Source: Leptospira broomii serovar Hurstbridge str. 5399
GTDB lineage: Bacteria > Spirochaetota > Leptospiria > Leptospirales > Leptospiraceae
DNA length: 64,000 bases
Assembly: GCF_000243715.2 (NCBI RefSeq)
Contig: NZ_AHMO02000011.1
Location: forward strand, 310,001 to 374,000
Reading direction: 5' to 3'
Shown: in pieces, positions 29,583 to 38,985 of the stretch
Layout of the letters: every line of letters begins with the position of its first letter
How positions within the stretch are numbered: position 1 is the first letter of the stretch
Notes under the pieces: model-generated
Told to the model about the DNA's origin: nothing
The model's database searches: none
What the model saw: only the letters and a program-made list of their open reading frames with translations
Position numbers and translations under genes: made by a program

Positions 29583-30485
29583 TTAACGCTTTTTACCGGT
29601 CGAGGGTTTTGCGTTCGGCATTTCCTCTTCTTCTTCTCTCTTTCCTAACAAGGCCGATATTTTTTCCTGATAACGATCTCGAAAGAAAGATTCAGGCTGA
29701 GGCGCGCCGATTCCGGCATCCTTCAAACGCTTTTCGCTGTCCGCAATTCGTTCGTCATCAAGCGGGTGAGTACTTAAATACTTACCTAGAGGAAGCGTAT
29801 CCTCCTTTTCACCCAAATGTCTTTGTCTCCAAGCTTTGATATCTCGAAAAAAGTTCGCCGAAGCTCCAGGGTAATACGGAGTGGCTCGCATATATTGAAA
29901 ACCGAATGCGTCTGCTTCTTCCTCCGCACCGCGACTGTTGGCAAGTGAAAGTAAATTAGAGGATAACGAAGCCATCCCTGATGCATGTTGCGCTAAATCC
30001 GGCCCGAGTACATAAGATAGAACCAAATAAATCGCAAAATACGTAGCGATGCTCGAAGATAATTGCTTCATAGAGTGTCTCTTTTCCGCGTGCGCAATTT
30101 CATGCGCGAGCACTCCTGCAAGCGTGGCTTCATCCTTTACGAAATGCAAAAGTCCTGTATAGACGAAAATATAGCCTCCCGGGGCGCAAACCGCATTGAT
30201 AACCGAATCATCGTCCAGAATAGTTACCTTGTATGGAAATTCGGTTTTGTACTGTATTTCCTTTGCTTTCAATATTCTATCCGCGATTCCTTGAATATAG
30301 GAACGAAGTCTTTCGTTATGTAAAACCTTCATTCCGTCCTGTCCCAAAACGGCAGCTTCATAAAATTGTTTTCCGAGAAACTCGTCTATAGATACCGGAA
30401 AAGTGGTTTCAACGATCCAGCCGCAGGAATTGAGAAAAAAACCGAGTAGAAAAATAGGTAGAAATTTGGAAGAGCGAATTTTCAT
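29583..30485 (-). CDS. M48-family zinc metalloprotease lipoprotein
   Basis: 300 residues. The signal peptide ends in FLNSC, so Cys21 is lipidated. The metalloprotease core has HEIAH at residues 128-132 (His128, Glu129, His132), with a downstream EEEADAFG providing the third zinc ligand Glu. CAPGGYIFVYTGLL before the HEIAH is the usual M48 beta strand. Together this resembles LoiP/BepA-like periplasmic proteases that degrade misfolded outer-membrane proteins. No TPR domain follows, unlike BepA. The Arg/Lys-rich tail ends in TGKKR. Confidence 0.92.
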   Translation of the reverse strand: MKIRSSKFLPIFLLGFFLNSCGWIVETTFPVSIDEFLGKQFYEAAVLGQDGMKVLHNERLRSYIQGIADRILKAKEIQYKTEFPYKVTILDDDSVINAVCAPGGYIFVYTGLLHFVKDEATLAGVLAHEIAHAEKRHSMKQLSSSIATYFAIYLVLSYVLGPDLAQHASGMASLSSNLLSLANSRGAEEEADAFGFQYMRATPYYPGASANFFRDIKAWRQRHLGEKEDTLPLGKYLSTHPLDDERIADSEKRLKDAGIGAPQPESFFRDRYQEKISALLGKREEEEEMPNAKPSTGKKR

Positions 30486-30530
30486 AGTTGGAACCTAGTC
30501 CAGAGAAACCGATTCTCGAATTCGTGTCGA

Positions 30531-31388
30531 TTAGGATTCGACTGATAGACTCGCCTCGTAGCCGGCATAGGCGCGCAAGTTGATTACTCCGGATTCGAAC
30601 AATAAATACTGCCCTTTGATTCCTAATAACATGGATCTTATAGTCGGGTCTTTTTCAGGTTGAAATGCCTTTGCCTTGGTCGGATACTTCAAAATAGGAT
30701 AGCGAATCGTCGTGCTTGATTTCGGAGAGAGAACTTCGTAATAAACGCCCAGATCCCAAGATTCCAATTGAGACAAAAGTTCTTTCCTTTTTTCTGATAG
30801 ATCTTCCCGCACCGAATCCGTACTCACCATTACTTGCCATTTCGTTTTATCGTCGATTATGGAGGAAAATTTCTTTTCTATCACTCCGGCGTCCCGGCGG
30901 GATTTCACTTCCAAAAGAGGAATTGCTTCTTGCGCTCCTTGGTCGACCCATCGATTCGAGACGGGATTTTCTTTCGTAATTCCTATCTTTAGCCCGCTAG
31001 TATTCGCCAAATAAACTGTATGCTTTTGAAAGCAATATTCCTCTCCCCAGTCGGGTTCACGACAGGTTCCTAGGTGGAAGTGGCAGGTTTCAGGTCTCAA
31101 AATGCAAAGATCGTTTTGAGCTAAAGTTTGAAAGCAGGAATAGCAACTTCCTTGATTAAAACTTTTTTTAGTGTGCTTACCGCAATGAACGCATCGAATC
31201 TGGCCGGTAAATTGCAACGTAACTTCTTTTCCTAGCAAGTCGGCAATGCGAAATTGCGGCTTAGGGAAATCTGCAATTTGCTTTCCGGATTCGGAGCCGG
31301 GATACGTGGCGACAACCCAGAGATATTCCACGGGATCCAAGCCTTCATGGTCAAGCATCCGAAGGTAGCCTGTGGATAAAAGGCTCAT
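30531..31388 (-). CDS. DUF2797 family protein
   Basis: 285 residues with the family's zinc-like cluster: [13 protein letters not shown] then NQGSCYSCF and [11 protein letters not shown], giving several CxxC pairs. [18 protein letters not shown] after the cysteines resembles a GIY-YIG-like core, as noted for this family, but the usual catalytic residues are not obvious. The biochemical role is unknown. The start overlaps the stop of the next minus-strand gene upstream by four bases, linking it to the exported protein at 31385-31972. Confidence 0.85.
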   Translation of the reverse strand: MSLLSTGYLRMLDHEGLDPVEYLWVVATYPGSESGKQIADFPKPQFRIADLLGKEVTLQFTGQIRCVHCGKHTKKSFNQGSCYSCFQTLAQNDLCILRPETCHFHLGTCREPDWGEEYCFQKHTVYLANTSGLKIGITKENPVSNRWVDQGAQEAIPLLEVKSRRDAGVIEKKFSSIIDDKTKWQVMVSTDSVREDLSEKRKELLSQLESWDLGVYYEVLSPKSSTTIRYPILKYPTKAKAFQPEKDPTIRSMLLGIKGQYLLFESGVINLRAYAGYEASLSVES

Positions 31389-31972
31389 TGAAAAAAATAT
31401 TCTCTCCCACTAAGAGGACGAAGCAGGTCGTCCACCTTCACTTCGAGGATAGTGTTCAGTTCGTTTCCTTTCCAATCAAAAACCACAATCCTATCTCCAC
31501 TCGCGTAATGACTGAGTTTTCCGTCCGCCAGGTAAAATAATTTCAAATCGCCGGAAGCGGATTGATTCCTCGGAATAAATAAAGATCCTTTTCCTGCAAG
31601 AGTTGAACCTTCGTACCACATTGCGCTGATCGGAATCGGAGAATATGTCGAAGTTAAACCTGCGGAAGGAAGAGAACGATTCGTCGGAGATTGAATCTTA
31701 CCGTCCAAAGTGCCTGTTTGTAAATAGGCGCAATCGAAATTTTCCGCTAATTTAGGAAAGTCCAGCTGACAAGGAGATTGGAAGACTTCGCGCTCTATGG
31801 AATAGGAAACCCCTTTTCTTACGCTTTGGGCAATCTTAGCGAATGCGTAGAACTTCAATCGTCCTAACACCTGTTTAAGAGAATATTCCTTCCATTGCCC
31901 CACCGATTGAGCGTTTAGCTGAAAGCAGAATAGGATCATCGCCGCAAGTATCGTTTTTTTTAATTTTCCCAT
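31385..31972 (-). CDS. Exported protein of unknown function
   Basis: 195 residues with a signal peptide ([18 protein letters not shown]). After a mixed region with two Cys (SPCQLDF, ENFDCAY) that could form a disulfide, the C-terminal half is beta-rich. I recognise no family. The final ATGA overlap couples it to the DUF2797 gene. No lipobox is present, so a soluble periplasmic or secreted protein is likely. Confidence 0.65.
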   Translation of the reverse strand: MGKLKKTILAAMILFCFQLNAQSVGQWKEYSLKQVLGRLKFYAFAKIAQSVRKGVSYSIEREVFQSPCQLDFPKLAENFDCAYLQTGTLDGKIQSPTNRSLPSAGLTSTYSPIPISAMWYEGSTLAGKGSLFIPRNQSASGDLKLFYLADGKLSHYASGDRIVVFDWKGNELNTILEVKVDDLLRPLSGREYFFQ

Positions 31973-32006
31973 CTTACTGTATGTAGCCGTTCATCTTAAA
32001 AAACAA

Positions 32007-33269
32007 TTAGTACAATCGATATTTTCGCACAATTCGATTGGCGGAATCTTCCGACTCGGAATAAGAGCGTTTAAAGTTCTCGTAGCTCAAATTAGAATCT
32101 ATCGATTGACGAAACCGTTCGGTTCCCCATAGAAAATCGATATTGAATGTTCCGTCCGGATATTGTCTCCATCGAAAATCTTTATAGTGCTTCTTCAGAG
32201 TCGTAACGAGGAAGTAAGCCATTTGAATCGGATCGTAATTTTTATTTACGACTGTAAGTCTCAACCCTCTACAAATTTCGCCCTTGAACGGGCCGAAAGT
32301 AGGTTTGAAATATACGCTTTGGTAGTAGTAATTCCCCGTACTAGAATCATTTAATTCGTTTAGGATAGCGTCCGGCTCAACCATCCAAGGGGCACCGAAA
32401 TATACGAACGGAGCTTGAGTTCCCCTACCGACAGAAACATTGATTCCTTCCAGTAACACCAACCCTAGATAATTGCGTGCTGAATCCAACATCGGCAAAT
32501 TAGGAGAGGGAGTCGTCCAGGCTATCCCCTCCTTTTCCCAATCAAATCCTCTCTTTAGATTTTTGGGAGAGATGATTTCTAACTTAACTTTATCGGAAAG
32601 GTATTCACCGTTATAGAATGATGCAGCCTCGCCAATCGTCATTCCGGTAAAAAACAGGGAAGGAAACTCGCCCGCAAAGTTTAAGAATTTCTTTTGAATA
32701 CCTTCGCCTCTAGCTCCCAAATACAATGCGGGATTCGGATGATCTAAGATGACAAATCGCGTACTTTGAGGATCCGGTAGATTATCCATCAATCTTTTTA
32801 AAACACTTAGATATGTATAGCATCTCATTCCCATATCGAGAACGTCAAAAACGATCGCATCCGCACCCTTTAATATAGCAGGGATCTCCGAATTTTTTAC
32901 TTTATATATGTGATAAATGGGTAATTGAAAGGTTTCATCCATTGTTACGGGAGATTTACTAAAATCTTCCTCTAAACCCAAAAAGCCGTGCTCAAGACCG
33001 ATCAAATGTTTGATCTTAACTTTCTTTTCCTTAAATTCCCGAAGAATTCTCTCAGGATATCTACCGATTCCGGAGGGATTCGTGACTAAGATTACCGTTT
33101 TACCGGAAAGCGAAGGAAGGACCTCTTCGTAAAAAGCGACTTCGGCAGGAATGATTTTAGAATTTGAAATATGGCGGCGAGGAGAAGCCTCGGTGCAGGA
33201 ATCGGAGGATATTGTCAGAAAAAAAATGACGGAAGTTAGGATTTTTTTGTTTCTTTCTTTTAACCGCAT
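32007..33269 (-). CDS. DUF1343 / NamZ-type exo-beta-N-acetylmuramidase-like protein
   Basis: 420 residues. The family core includes [49 protein letters not shown] and [14 protein letters not shown]. The NamZ family removes N-acetylmuramic acid from the end of peptidoglycan chains and recycles it. An N-terminal signal with a possible lipobox (ISSDSC) suggests export to the periplasm. It is the first gene of a minus-strand group and is divergent from lipL46, 66 bases away. Confidence 0.88.
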   Translation of the reverse strand: MRLKERNKKILTSVIFFLTISSDSCTEASPRRHISNSKIIPAEVAFYEEVLPSLSGKTVILVTNPSGIGRYPERILREFKEKKVKIKHLIGLEHGFLGLEEDFSKSPVTMDETFQLPIYHIYKVKNSEIPAILKGADAIVFDVLDMGMRCYTYLSVLKRLMDNLPDPQSTRFVILDHPNPALYLGARGEGIQKKFLNFAGEFPSLFFTGMTIGEAASFYNGEYLSDKVKLEIISPKNLKRGFDWEKEGIAWTTPSPNLPMLDSARNYLGLVLLEGINVSVGRGTQAPFVYFGAPWMVEPDAILNELNDSSTGNYYYQSVYFKPTFGPFKGEICRGLRLTVVNKNYDPIQMAYFLVTTLKKHYKDFRWRQYPDGTFNIDFLWGTERFRQSIDSNLSYENFKRSYSESEDSANRIVRKYRLY

Positions 33270-33335
33270 GTAAGAACCCTTATTTGTTCACTAAATAGAC
33301 AGAATTCTATTCTTCAAGGAGAAAAAGGAAGCGAT

Positions 33336-34574
33336 ATGGCCAAGTTGCCCATCCTGCGGATTTCCGCCCTAACCCTCATCCTCGCCTTTGCGTTCGCCTG
33401 TGCCACCGGAAGTGCCTCCGGTCGTAAGAAAAAGGAACCCTACGAAAAGAACGGAGATCAAATAACCGTACTTGGAGAAGCTCCGATTTATAACGGCGAT
33501 AAAGCGAATGCTAAACAACGCGCCCTCAAAGATGCAAAGATCAATGCAGTACGTAAAATCGTCGGAGAACAGATAACGAATAAAAGTCAAGCTTCCGATG
33601 GAGAAAGCCTAGGATCGAGTCTACTTTCCAAAACCGATGCATTCGTAAAATCATACGATATCGTCGATGAAGCGGAAGGTAAGATCGATACACAACCAAT
33701 CTTAAAATTAACGGTTAGATGTACTGTCGAAGAAAGTAAAATTTCAACGGCCGTCGATTCTCTGTTAGCCGATGTAGGAAACCCTCGGGTTATCATCGTA
33801 ATTCCTTCGAAAGTGGCTGGACAAGCCGTTCCACCTTTAACGCCGAATAATATTGCTGAAGCAGAGATCGCTAAAAACCTGAAGAAAGCAGGTAACAAAG
33901 TGGTCGATGCCGCAACCGCCGCAAAAACGGTAAACAAGTCTCAAGTCGATCCGTCGACTGTGGATGCAGGTTCTCCGATTGTTGCCCAAGCTCAAGCCTC
34001 AGGCGCCGAAGTCATGATCATCGGAAATGTGGAAACAGAAGACCAGCCGGTCCTAACGAGTATCGGTGGAAAATCCCTGGATCGTCCTCTATACAATACG
34101 GCTGCTACGGGAGCTTACAAAGTAATTCTACTTTGGGGTGACGGTAAAATCGTTGATTCCGGAACCGGAGACGGCCGAGCAGCGGATATTACCCAAAAGG
34201 TTTCTCGTGAAAAAGCGATCGCTCAGTGGGCGGAAAGCGTTGCGAAAAAAGTAAACAAGCAGCTGAAAGAAGAGTGGTTCAACCTGACCGAAAATAATAC
34301 GATCATCTTGAAATTCACCGGATTGAATGCTGATGAATCTACAAAGTTCAAGGACGATCTAACTGAATTCACTGCGGCAAAAGACGTCAACGTTCGAACT
34401 TCAGATACGAACGGATCGGAATGGGAAGTTACGTATCCAGGCAAGGACGCCCTATTTATGGACGAACTTGTATATAAGAAGGACCGCGGATTCTCTTTCC
34501 TAGCTACTAAAAACCTTACTGTGAAGTCAGCTTCTCGCGGCGTAGTAACTTTGGAATTCAAATCCAATAAATAA
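33336..34574 (+). CDS. lipL46: Lipoprotein of the LipL46 type (LPP20/FlgT-like N-terminal domain)
   Basis: 412 residues with a signal peptide and lipobox FAFAC (Cys22). A charged spacer follows, then an LPP20/FlgT-N-like module with [23 protein letters not shown]. The rest forms beta/alpha repeats with predicted helices. Size (412 residues, about 46 kDa) and position, a few genes from the flagellin pair, fit LipL46 of L. interrogans as I remember it. I cannot check identity from the sequence alone. AAGGAGAAAAAGGAAG before the start is a strong ribosome site, and the gene ends in its own terminator. Confidence 0.65.
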   Translation: MAKLPILRISALTLILAFAFACATGSASGRKKKEPYEKNGDQITVLGEAPIYNGDKANAKQRALKDAKINAVRKIVGEQITNKSQASDGESLGSSLLSKTDAFVKSYDIVDEAEGKIDTQPILKLTVRCTVEESKISTAVDSLLADVGNPRVIIVIPSKVAGQAVPPLTPNNIAEAEIAKNLKKAGNKVVDAATAAKTVNKSQVDPSTVDAGSPIVAQAQASGAEVMIIGNVETEDQPVLTSIGGKSLDRPLYNTAATGAYKVILLWGDGKIVDSGTGDGRAADITQKVSREKAIAQWAESVAKKVNKQLKEEWFNLTENNTIILKFTGLNADESTKFKDDLTEFTAAKDVNVRTSDTNGSEWEVTYPGKDALFMDELVYKKDRGFSFLATKNLTVKSASRGVVTLEFKSNK

Positions 34575-34604
34575 GATTTAGGCGAATCCCTAGTTTCTAA
34601 TTTG

Positions 34605-34635
34605 AAAAGGCACGTAATCTTACGTGCCTTTTTTA
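34605..34635 (+). terminator. Rho-independent terminator of lipL46
   Basis: AAAAGGCACGTAA pairs with TTACGTGCCTTTT around a short loop, followed by a T-run of six. It is a textbook rho-independent terminator about 30 bases after the stop. Confidence 0.92.
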
Positions 34636-34872
34636 TTTCATCGGACGTCGCCCGTTACGACGTAAAACGACTCGCTTTATAAATTTATAAATCTTTGCGA
34701 TTTTCTTCGTAACGAAATGCAACTTTCAGGATTTGAAGGATGGCGGACTATCAAAAGTTGCATCGGATCGGATTGATTCCATCAAAGTAATTCTCCAAAA
34801 ACTTATAACAACGCAATTTCAGGTAATTCTAAAAAAATCCGCAAGCCTCTAAAGATTCTTCCTATTCTGACG

Positions 34873-34909
34873 AAAAAAAAACCACCGGAAGAGAAAATCT
34901 TCCGGTGGT
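34873..34909 (-). terminator. Rho-independent terminator of the left flaB gene
   Basis: A perfect 12-bp stem ACCACCGGAAGA/TCTTCCGGTGGT with a five-base loop is followed on the minus strand by eight T. It lies about 20 bases after the flaB stop. Confidence 0.92.
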
Positions 34910-34929
34910 ATTTCCGGTTCCGAGGAAAA

Positions 34930-35778
34930 CTACATTTGAAGAAGTTTCAGGACCGAATTCGGTTTCATATTGGCTTGTGCTAACATCGCCGTACCACTCT
35001 GCACGAGTATTTGTTTTGTAGTTAGCGCAACCATTTCCTCCGCCATATCGGCGTCCCGAATTCTAGACTCGGAGGCCTGCATATTCTCGTATGCCGCCAT
35101 GAGCCCTTTCGCGGAATATTCAAGCCTATTAAAATATGCTCCCATATCCGCCCTTTGCTTCATGATCTTCCCGAGTGCAGCGTCGGCAAAGCCGATCACA
35201 TCATTGGACTTCGTAGGAGTAGAAACGGAAACTGGTTTCCCATCCGCTCCCAGAAGTTTCAAAGCTCGAGAAGTCATCGTCCCAATGTAAAACCTCTCCC
35301 GTTGGTTCTGGTTCGGTCCCATATGGAACCACATAGAGGCCACTTTCGAGCCTCTAGCGAACTGTCCCTCGAAGAGCTTGAATCGATTGAATTCCGCTTG
35401 GGAAGCGATTCGATCCACCTCATCGACCAGAGCAGAAACTTCCACCTGGACCAATTGTCTGTCCTCGGGGCTATAGATTCCATTCGCGGTTTGGATGGCC
35501 AAAACCCGGATTCTTTGAATGATGTCCGAAGTCTGCTGAAGAAATCCTTCCGCAGTCTGTATGAAACTCATTCCGTCTTCCGTATTTCTCTCCGCTTGCC
35601 TAAGACCGTTTACCTGGGTCCTAAGCTTTTCGGAGACAGCCAAACCGGAAGCGTCGTCACCGGCTGAGTTAATCCTCATACCGGATGAGAGCGCTTTCAT
35701 GGTTTTATCCACAGCTTGCTCGTTGAACTTGAGAGAACGGTGAGCATTCACCGCGCTCAGGTTGTGATTGATAATCAT
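34930..35778 (-). CDS. flaB: Flagellin core protein FlaB (left copy)
   Basis: 282 residues from the ATG at 35778, directly behind AAGGAG; a longer in-frame reading from 35883 runs through the leader and is rejected. The N-terminus [19 protein letters not shown] and the C-terminal text [20 protein letters not shown] are the D0/D1 helices of spirochaete Fla[22 protein letters not shown] is present, and D2/D3 are lacking. FlaB forms the core of the periplasmic flagellum. A paralogue lies upstream. Its leader has two GGA hairpins (see the leader entry), and a strong terminator follows. Confidence 0.97.
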   Translation of the reverse strand: MIINHNLSAVNAHRSLKFNEQAVDKTMKALSSGMRINSAGDDASGLAVSEKLRTQVNGLRQAERNTEDGMSFIQTAEGFLQQTSDIIQRIRVLAIQTANGIYSPEDRQLVQVEVSALVDEVDRIASQAEFNRFKLFEGQFARGSKVASMWFHMGPNQNQRERFYIGTMTSRALKLLGADGKPVSVSTPTKSNDVIGFADAALGKIMKQRADMGAYFNRLEYSAKGLMAAYENMQASESRIRDADMAEEMVALTTKQILVQSGTAMLAQANMKPNSVLKLLQM

Positions 35779-35862
35779 CCTACACTCCTTGTAGAGATTG
35801 CCGGAAGATCTCCCTATCTTCCGTCGGACAATGGTCTGTCCGGTGCTCCGGGATGGACCCGG
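35779..35862 (-). promoter_or_regulatory. Structured 5' leader of the left flaB gene with two putative CsrA sites
   Basis: Reading on the minus strand, four hairpins come in series. CCGGG/CCCGG (35848-35862) and CGGACA/TGTCCG (35825-35842) have no GGA in the loop. CGGAAGAT with loop AGGGAG closes with ATCTTCCG (35802-35823). CTACA with loop AGGAG closes with TGTAG (35780-35794). The last loop is the Shine-Dalgarno itself. The text UACAAGGAGUGUA closely follows the CsrA consensus. Two loops with A(N)GGA, one on the ribosome site, is the known two-site arrangement for CsrA repression of flagellin. Confidence 0.65.
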
Positions 35863-36145
35863 TCGGACCACCCGACAGGCCATTTTCTCCCTAGGAGTTC
35901 AATTGATTATCTCTCGCTATAACGAGCTTAGGTTCCGAAAAACCCACGGCCATTTTTCATAGGAATTTCTTCCTAGGAAAAGGAACCGGAGCAGGATTGG
36001 ATGAAAGTAGAAGACGACCAACCCTGTTCCTGTTTCTCTTCCCGCATCACAAGACGACGATAGCCGCTATTCGCGGCTTCCTAGTCGGGATGGAGAAAGA
36101 TTCCCGGTGCGGGAGTATTTCTACTCCCGCACCGGAAAGTCCTAA
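35863..36145. other. Remainder of the intergenic region between the flaB genes
   Basis: It presumably contains the promoter of the left flaB gene and the 3' end of the right one. Besides the 14-bp stem at 36104-36135, there are a small stem AGCCGC/GCGGCT near 36062-36078 and an imperfect one with TAGGAA/TTCCTA near 35961-35978. No ORF is visible. Confidence 0.45.
36104..36135 (-). terminator. Perfect 14-bp stem-loop at the 3' end of the right flaB gene
   Basis: CCGGTGCGGGAGTA (36104-36117) pairs perfectly with TACTCCCGCACCGG (36122-36135) around a four-base loop, 10 bases past the stop. Unlike the left copy it has no T-run on the minus strand, so it may be a transcript-protecting 3' structure rather than a standard terminator. 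Confidence 0.6.
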
Positions 36146-36991
36146 TTACCTAAGTAATTGAAGGACGGACTGGGGTCTGACGTTGGCTTGAGCTAACATT
36201 GCAGTACCAGATTGAACCAAAATTTGGTTTTTGGTAAACGCAACGGTTTCTTCCGCCATGTCTGTGTCTCTGATTCGCGACTCTGAAGCCTGGATGTTCT
36301 CGTAAGCAACCATCAAACCTTTCGAAGCGTGCTCGAGTCGGTTGAAGTATGCTCCAAGATTCGCTCTTTGCTTGTTGATTTTCAACAGAGCGTCATCCAA
36401 GAATCCGATAGCGTCGTTAGACTGTTCCGCAGTGGAAAGAGTGAGTAACGTACCATCGGCTTTGATCAGATTCAGGGCTTTCGCAGTCATCGTAGCGATA
36501 TAGACTCTCTCCCTTTGGTGCTGGTTCGGACCGATGTGGAACCACATCGAAGCGCTTCTAGATCCGCGGGCAAAATCCCCTTGGAGTAGCGCCATTTTGT
36601 TGAACTCTGCTTGGGAGGCAATCCGATCGATTTCGTCGATGAGCTGAGAAACTTCTACTTGGATCATTTGGCGATCTTCAGCGCCATAGATTCCGTTGGA
36701 AGATTGAATGGCAAGAACCCGAACTCGTTGAATGATATCATTGGTTTCCTGCAGATATCCTTCCGTGGTTTGGATCAAGGACATTCCATCCTCGGTGTTT
36801 CTCTCCGCTTGGCGAAGCCCTTTGACCTGAGTTCTCATTTTCTCGGAAACGGCAAGTCCGGAAGCGTCGTCACCGGCACGGTTGATCCGCATACCGGAAG
36901 ACAATGCTTCCATATTTTTTGCCACTTCGTTGTTCTGGAATTTCAGGACGCGGTGGGAGTTTATCGCGGCTAAGTTGTGGTTAATGATCAT
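36146..36991 (-). CDS. flaB: Flagellin core protein FlaB (right copy)
   Basis: 281 residues, closely similar to the left copy: [19 protein letters not shown] at the start, [40 protein letters not shown] and [20 protein letters not shown]. It has the D0 and D1 domains only. Differences are spread along the whole length, so the duplication is not recent. AAGGAGGAAAC precedes the start and the Shine-Dalgarno lies in a hairpin loop. The copies have separate leaders and 3' ends, so they are probably transcribed independently. Confidence 0.97.
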   Translation of the reverse strand: MIINHNLAAINSHRVLKFQNNEVAKNMEALSSGMRINRAGDDASGLAVSEKMRTQVKGLRQAERNTEDGMSLIQTTEGYLQETNDIIQRVRVLAIQSSNGIYGAEDRQMIQVEVSQLIDEIDRIASQAEFNKMALLQGDFARGSRSASMWFHIGPNQHQRERVYIATMTAKALNLIKADGTLLTLSTAEQSNDAIGFLDDALLKINKQRANLGAYFNRLEHASKGLMVAYENIQASESRIRDTDMAEETVAFTKNQILVQSGTAMLAQANVRPQSVLQLLR

Positions 36992-37037
36992 GAGTTTCCT
37001 CCTTGAAACTGATCATGAGCCCGGCGTCCGTGCCGGG
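36992..37037 (-). promoter_or_regulatory. Structured 5' leader of the right flaB gene with two putative CsrA sites
   Basis: On the minus strand CCCGGC with hexaloop ACGGAC closes with GCCGGG (37020-37037). Then AGTTTC with hexaloop AAGGAG closes with GAAACT (36993-37010), extended by GATCA pairing that bulges the CAT next to the start codon. The second loop is the Shine-Dalgarno. Both loops match A(N)GGA(N), as in the left flaB leader, although the stems have different sequences. This keeps the two-site layout while the stem bases differ. Confidence 0.65.
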
Positions 37038-38004
37038 ATCCTGTGCATTGGTTTGGTTTTGGTCTTTATGGTTCTATATCTTTTAACGAAGGAAGATGAT
37101 CTTGAAATTGCTTAAAAGAACACGGTTTCCTTCAGATATATCTTCGGTGGGAAGTAGTTGCTGGATTAATTTGGAGGATTTTGGCAAGTTTTCTGAATTA
37201 TTTGCCGATTTATAGCGATTATTGCTATTTTTTGATGATTTTAAAACGAGAGAATTTCTATTTTTTTCTAGAAAATTCCCCTTTTTAGGGCATATCTTAT
37301 CATTCGATCGATTTGCGAATTTCCCTAAGTATTTTTTTGATTTGTTCCCAGAATTCTCCGATTCCTATCCCCTCACCATCGATATTTCGTTCCGAAAAAC
37401 ATCCACCTCTCTAGATTCTCTAGATGCCTACTCCTTCCAGTCCGAGAAATAATTGCTTCACTGACGAGAATTGAGCGAATCCTCCGTCGTAAATTTGCGT
37501 TTCTAAGGATAATCGAAAAGCGGTAAGATATTAGTCATTCCATCGCTAACTTCCGAAACAGATTTATAGATATCGCTTCCCGGAAAATGACACGTGGCTA
37601 TTTGAATATATGCAACTTATCAATTCTTTCCCGCCCGCAATTTGAACAAATGCGGCTTACTACAATTTTTTGGACTCCCTTCTTACCGAAAGCCTATCGC
37701 GATAGAAACTTGCTACCTCTAAAAAGACCGATGTTCAGCGCCATTTTGATAGATCAGAAAGCAGGGCGAATCTAATTCGAATAATCGGTATGAAGGACTC
37801 TCAAGGAGGAATCAAAGGAGAAGCGGATGAAATTTTCGAATGCGAACTTTAGTAGCCGAAAAATTCAAACGGACTCGAGACCTTTTACTCCGATCGTTCA
37901 AGAATTTTTTTGCAAACTGCAGGAAATCAGTTTGCTCTTCCCTCTTCCGCTTCCATAGTTAGAGATTGCAGTAGAGAAAGGAAACTTTCCGTCTAAACAA
38001 AACC
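37038..38004. other. Long AT-rich gene-free stretch before pdhA
   Basis: Nearly 970 bases hold no convincing gene; frames of up to 76 codons show no ribosome site or recognisable protein. It must contain the right flaB promoter and the pdhA promoter. A 20-base near-repeat ATTTGAA(N3)ATGC(N2)CTTA occurs at 37600-37619 and 37640-37659, exactly 40 bases apart. GAGAAAGGA is about 25 bases before the pdhA start, further than usual. Confidence 0.5.
37600..37659. repeat. Two 20-base direct repeats spaced 40 bases apart upstream of pdhA
   Basis: ATTTGAATATATGCAACTTA and ATTTGAACAAATGCGGCTTA match at 16 of 20 positions. The second contains the palindrome ATTTG-AA-CAAAT. Spacing of 40 bases places both on the same DNA face. 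They could bind a regulator of pdhABC. They lie about 350 bases from the pdhA start. Confidence 0.4.
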
Positions 38005-38985
38005 ATGAGCCAACCCAAAACTAAAAAAGACACCCAGGATCTCCATGAACTCTACCACCAAATGCTTTTGATTCGCCGCTTTGAAGAGGCAGCCGCTAAA
38101 GCCTATAGTATGGGCAAGATCGGCGGTTTTTGCCACTTGTATATCGGACAAGAAGCGGTAGGAGTCGGGGCAATTGCAGCTCTAGAACAAAAAGATTATA
38201 TTGTTTCCACTTATAGAGATCATGGCCATGCGCTCTCGAGAGGCTTGGATCCTAAATCCTTAATGGCCGAATTATTCGGCAAAAGAACCGGAATTGCTAA
38301 TGGAAACGGTGGATCCATGCATTTCTTCGATAAATCTAAAAACTTTATGGGCGGCCACGGTATTGTAGGCGGGCATATCTCTCTAGCGGCGGGCATCGCA
38401 TACGCTTCGAAATACCGTCAAGACGGTGCGGTTACTTTGTGCTTCTTCGGGGAAGGAGCTGCGAATATCGGCTCTTTCCATGAAGGCATGAACCTAGCGG
38501 CGATCTGGAAGCTCCCACTTGTCATGATCTGTGAAAATAATCATTATGCGATGGGGACTCCCGAATACCGGGCCCTGTCGGTCAAAGACGTTTCTGTAAG
38601 GGCCGCTGCCTACGATATCGCCCGCGATCATATCGAAGGAGACGAGGTTCGAAAGGTACGTGATCACGTTCAAGTTGCAATCAACCGAGCAAGACGCGGA
38701 GAAGGACCGACTCTAATGGAGATTTCTACATATCGTTTTCGAGGGCATTCCATGTCGGACCCGGCCAAGTATCGCACGAAAGAAGAATTGGAAAAATATA
38801 AACAAGGCGATCCTTTGATCAAAGCCGAGAAAGAATTGCTCCAGTGCGGCTGGACTCAAGAAGAGCTGGATAAACTTAGCGATTCGATTAATAATACGGT
38901 CGAAGAGGCGGTGCTTTTTGGGGAAAAAAGCGAGGAGCCTCCGCTCGGTTGGCTGTACAAGCACGTTTACGCGGAGAACGTTTAA
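38005..38985 (+). CDS. pdhA: Pyruvate dehydrogenase E1 component, alpha subunit
   Basis: 326 residues of the thiamine-diphosphate E1-alpha family: MLLIRRFEEAAAKAYSMGKI at the start, the ThDP motif GEGAANIGSFHEGMNLAAIW, ICENNHYAMGT and YRFRGHSMSDPAKYR with the phosphorylation-loop region. It decarboxylates pyruvate and passes the acetyl group to E2. The stop TAATG overlaps the pdhB start by one base, so both are translated from one mRNA. No regulator gene is adjacent. Confidence 0.96.
   Translation: MSQPKTKKDTQDLHELYHQMLLIRRFEEAAAKAYSMGKIGGFCHLYIGQEAVGVGAIAALEQKDYIVSTYRDHGHALSRGLDPKSLMAELFGKRTGIANGNGGSMHFFDKSKNFMGGHGIVGGHISLAAGIAYASKYRQDGAVTLCFFGEGAANIGSFHEGMNLAAIWKLPLVMICENNHYAMGTPEYRALSVKDVSVRAAAYDIARDHIEGDEVRKVRDHVQVAINRARRGEGPTLMEISTYRFRGHSMSDPAKYRTKEELEKYKQGDPLIKAEKELLQCGWTQEELDKLSDSINNTVEEAVLFGEKSEEPPLGWLYKHVYAENV

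Larger units (their letters stand above)
34575..34929. other. Intergenic region between lipL46 and flaB with two terminators
   Basis: It contains the lipL46 terminator (34605-34635) and the flaB terminator (34873-34909). Between them I see no ORF, repeat or RNA fold worth naming. Confidence 0.6.

Noticed and set aside
35779..35883. In-frame upstream extension of the left flaB gene (35 extra codons)
   Set aside because: It runs through the hairpin leader and Shine-Dalgarno, and flagellins start at MIINHN.
37222..37452. 76-codon plus-strand frame in the flaB-pdhA gap
   Set aside because: Phe-rich random-looking sequence, no ribosome site, AT-rich region.
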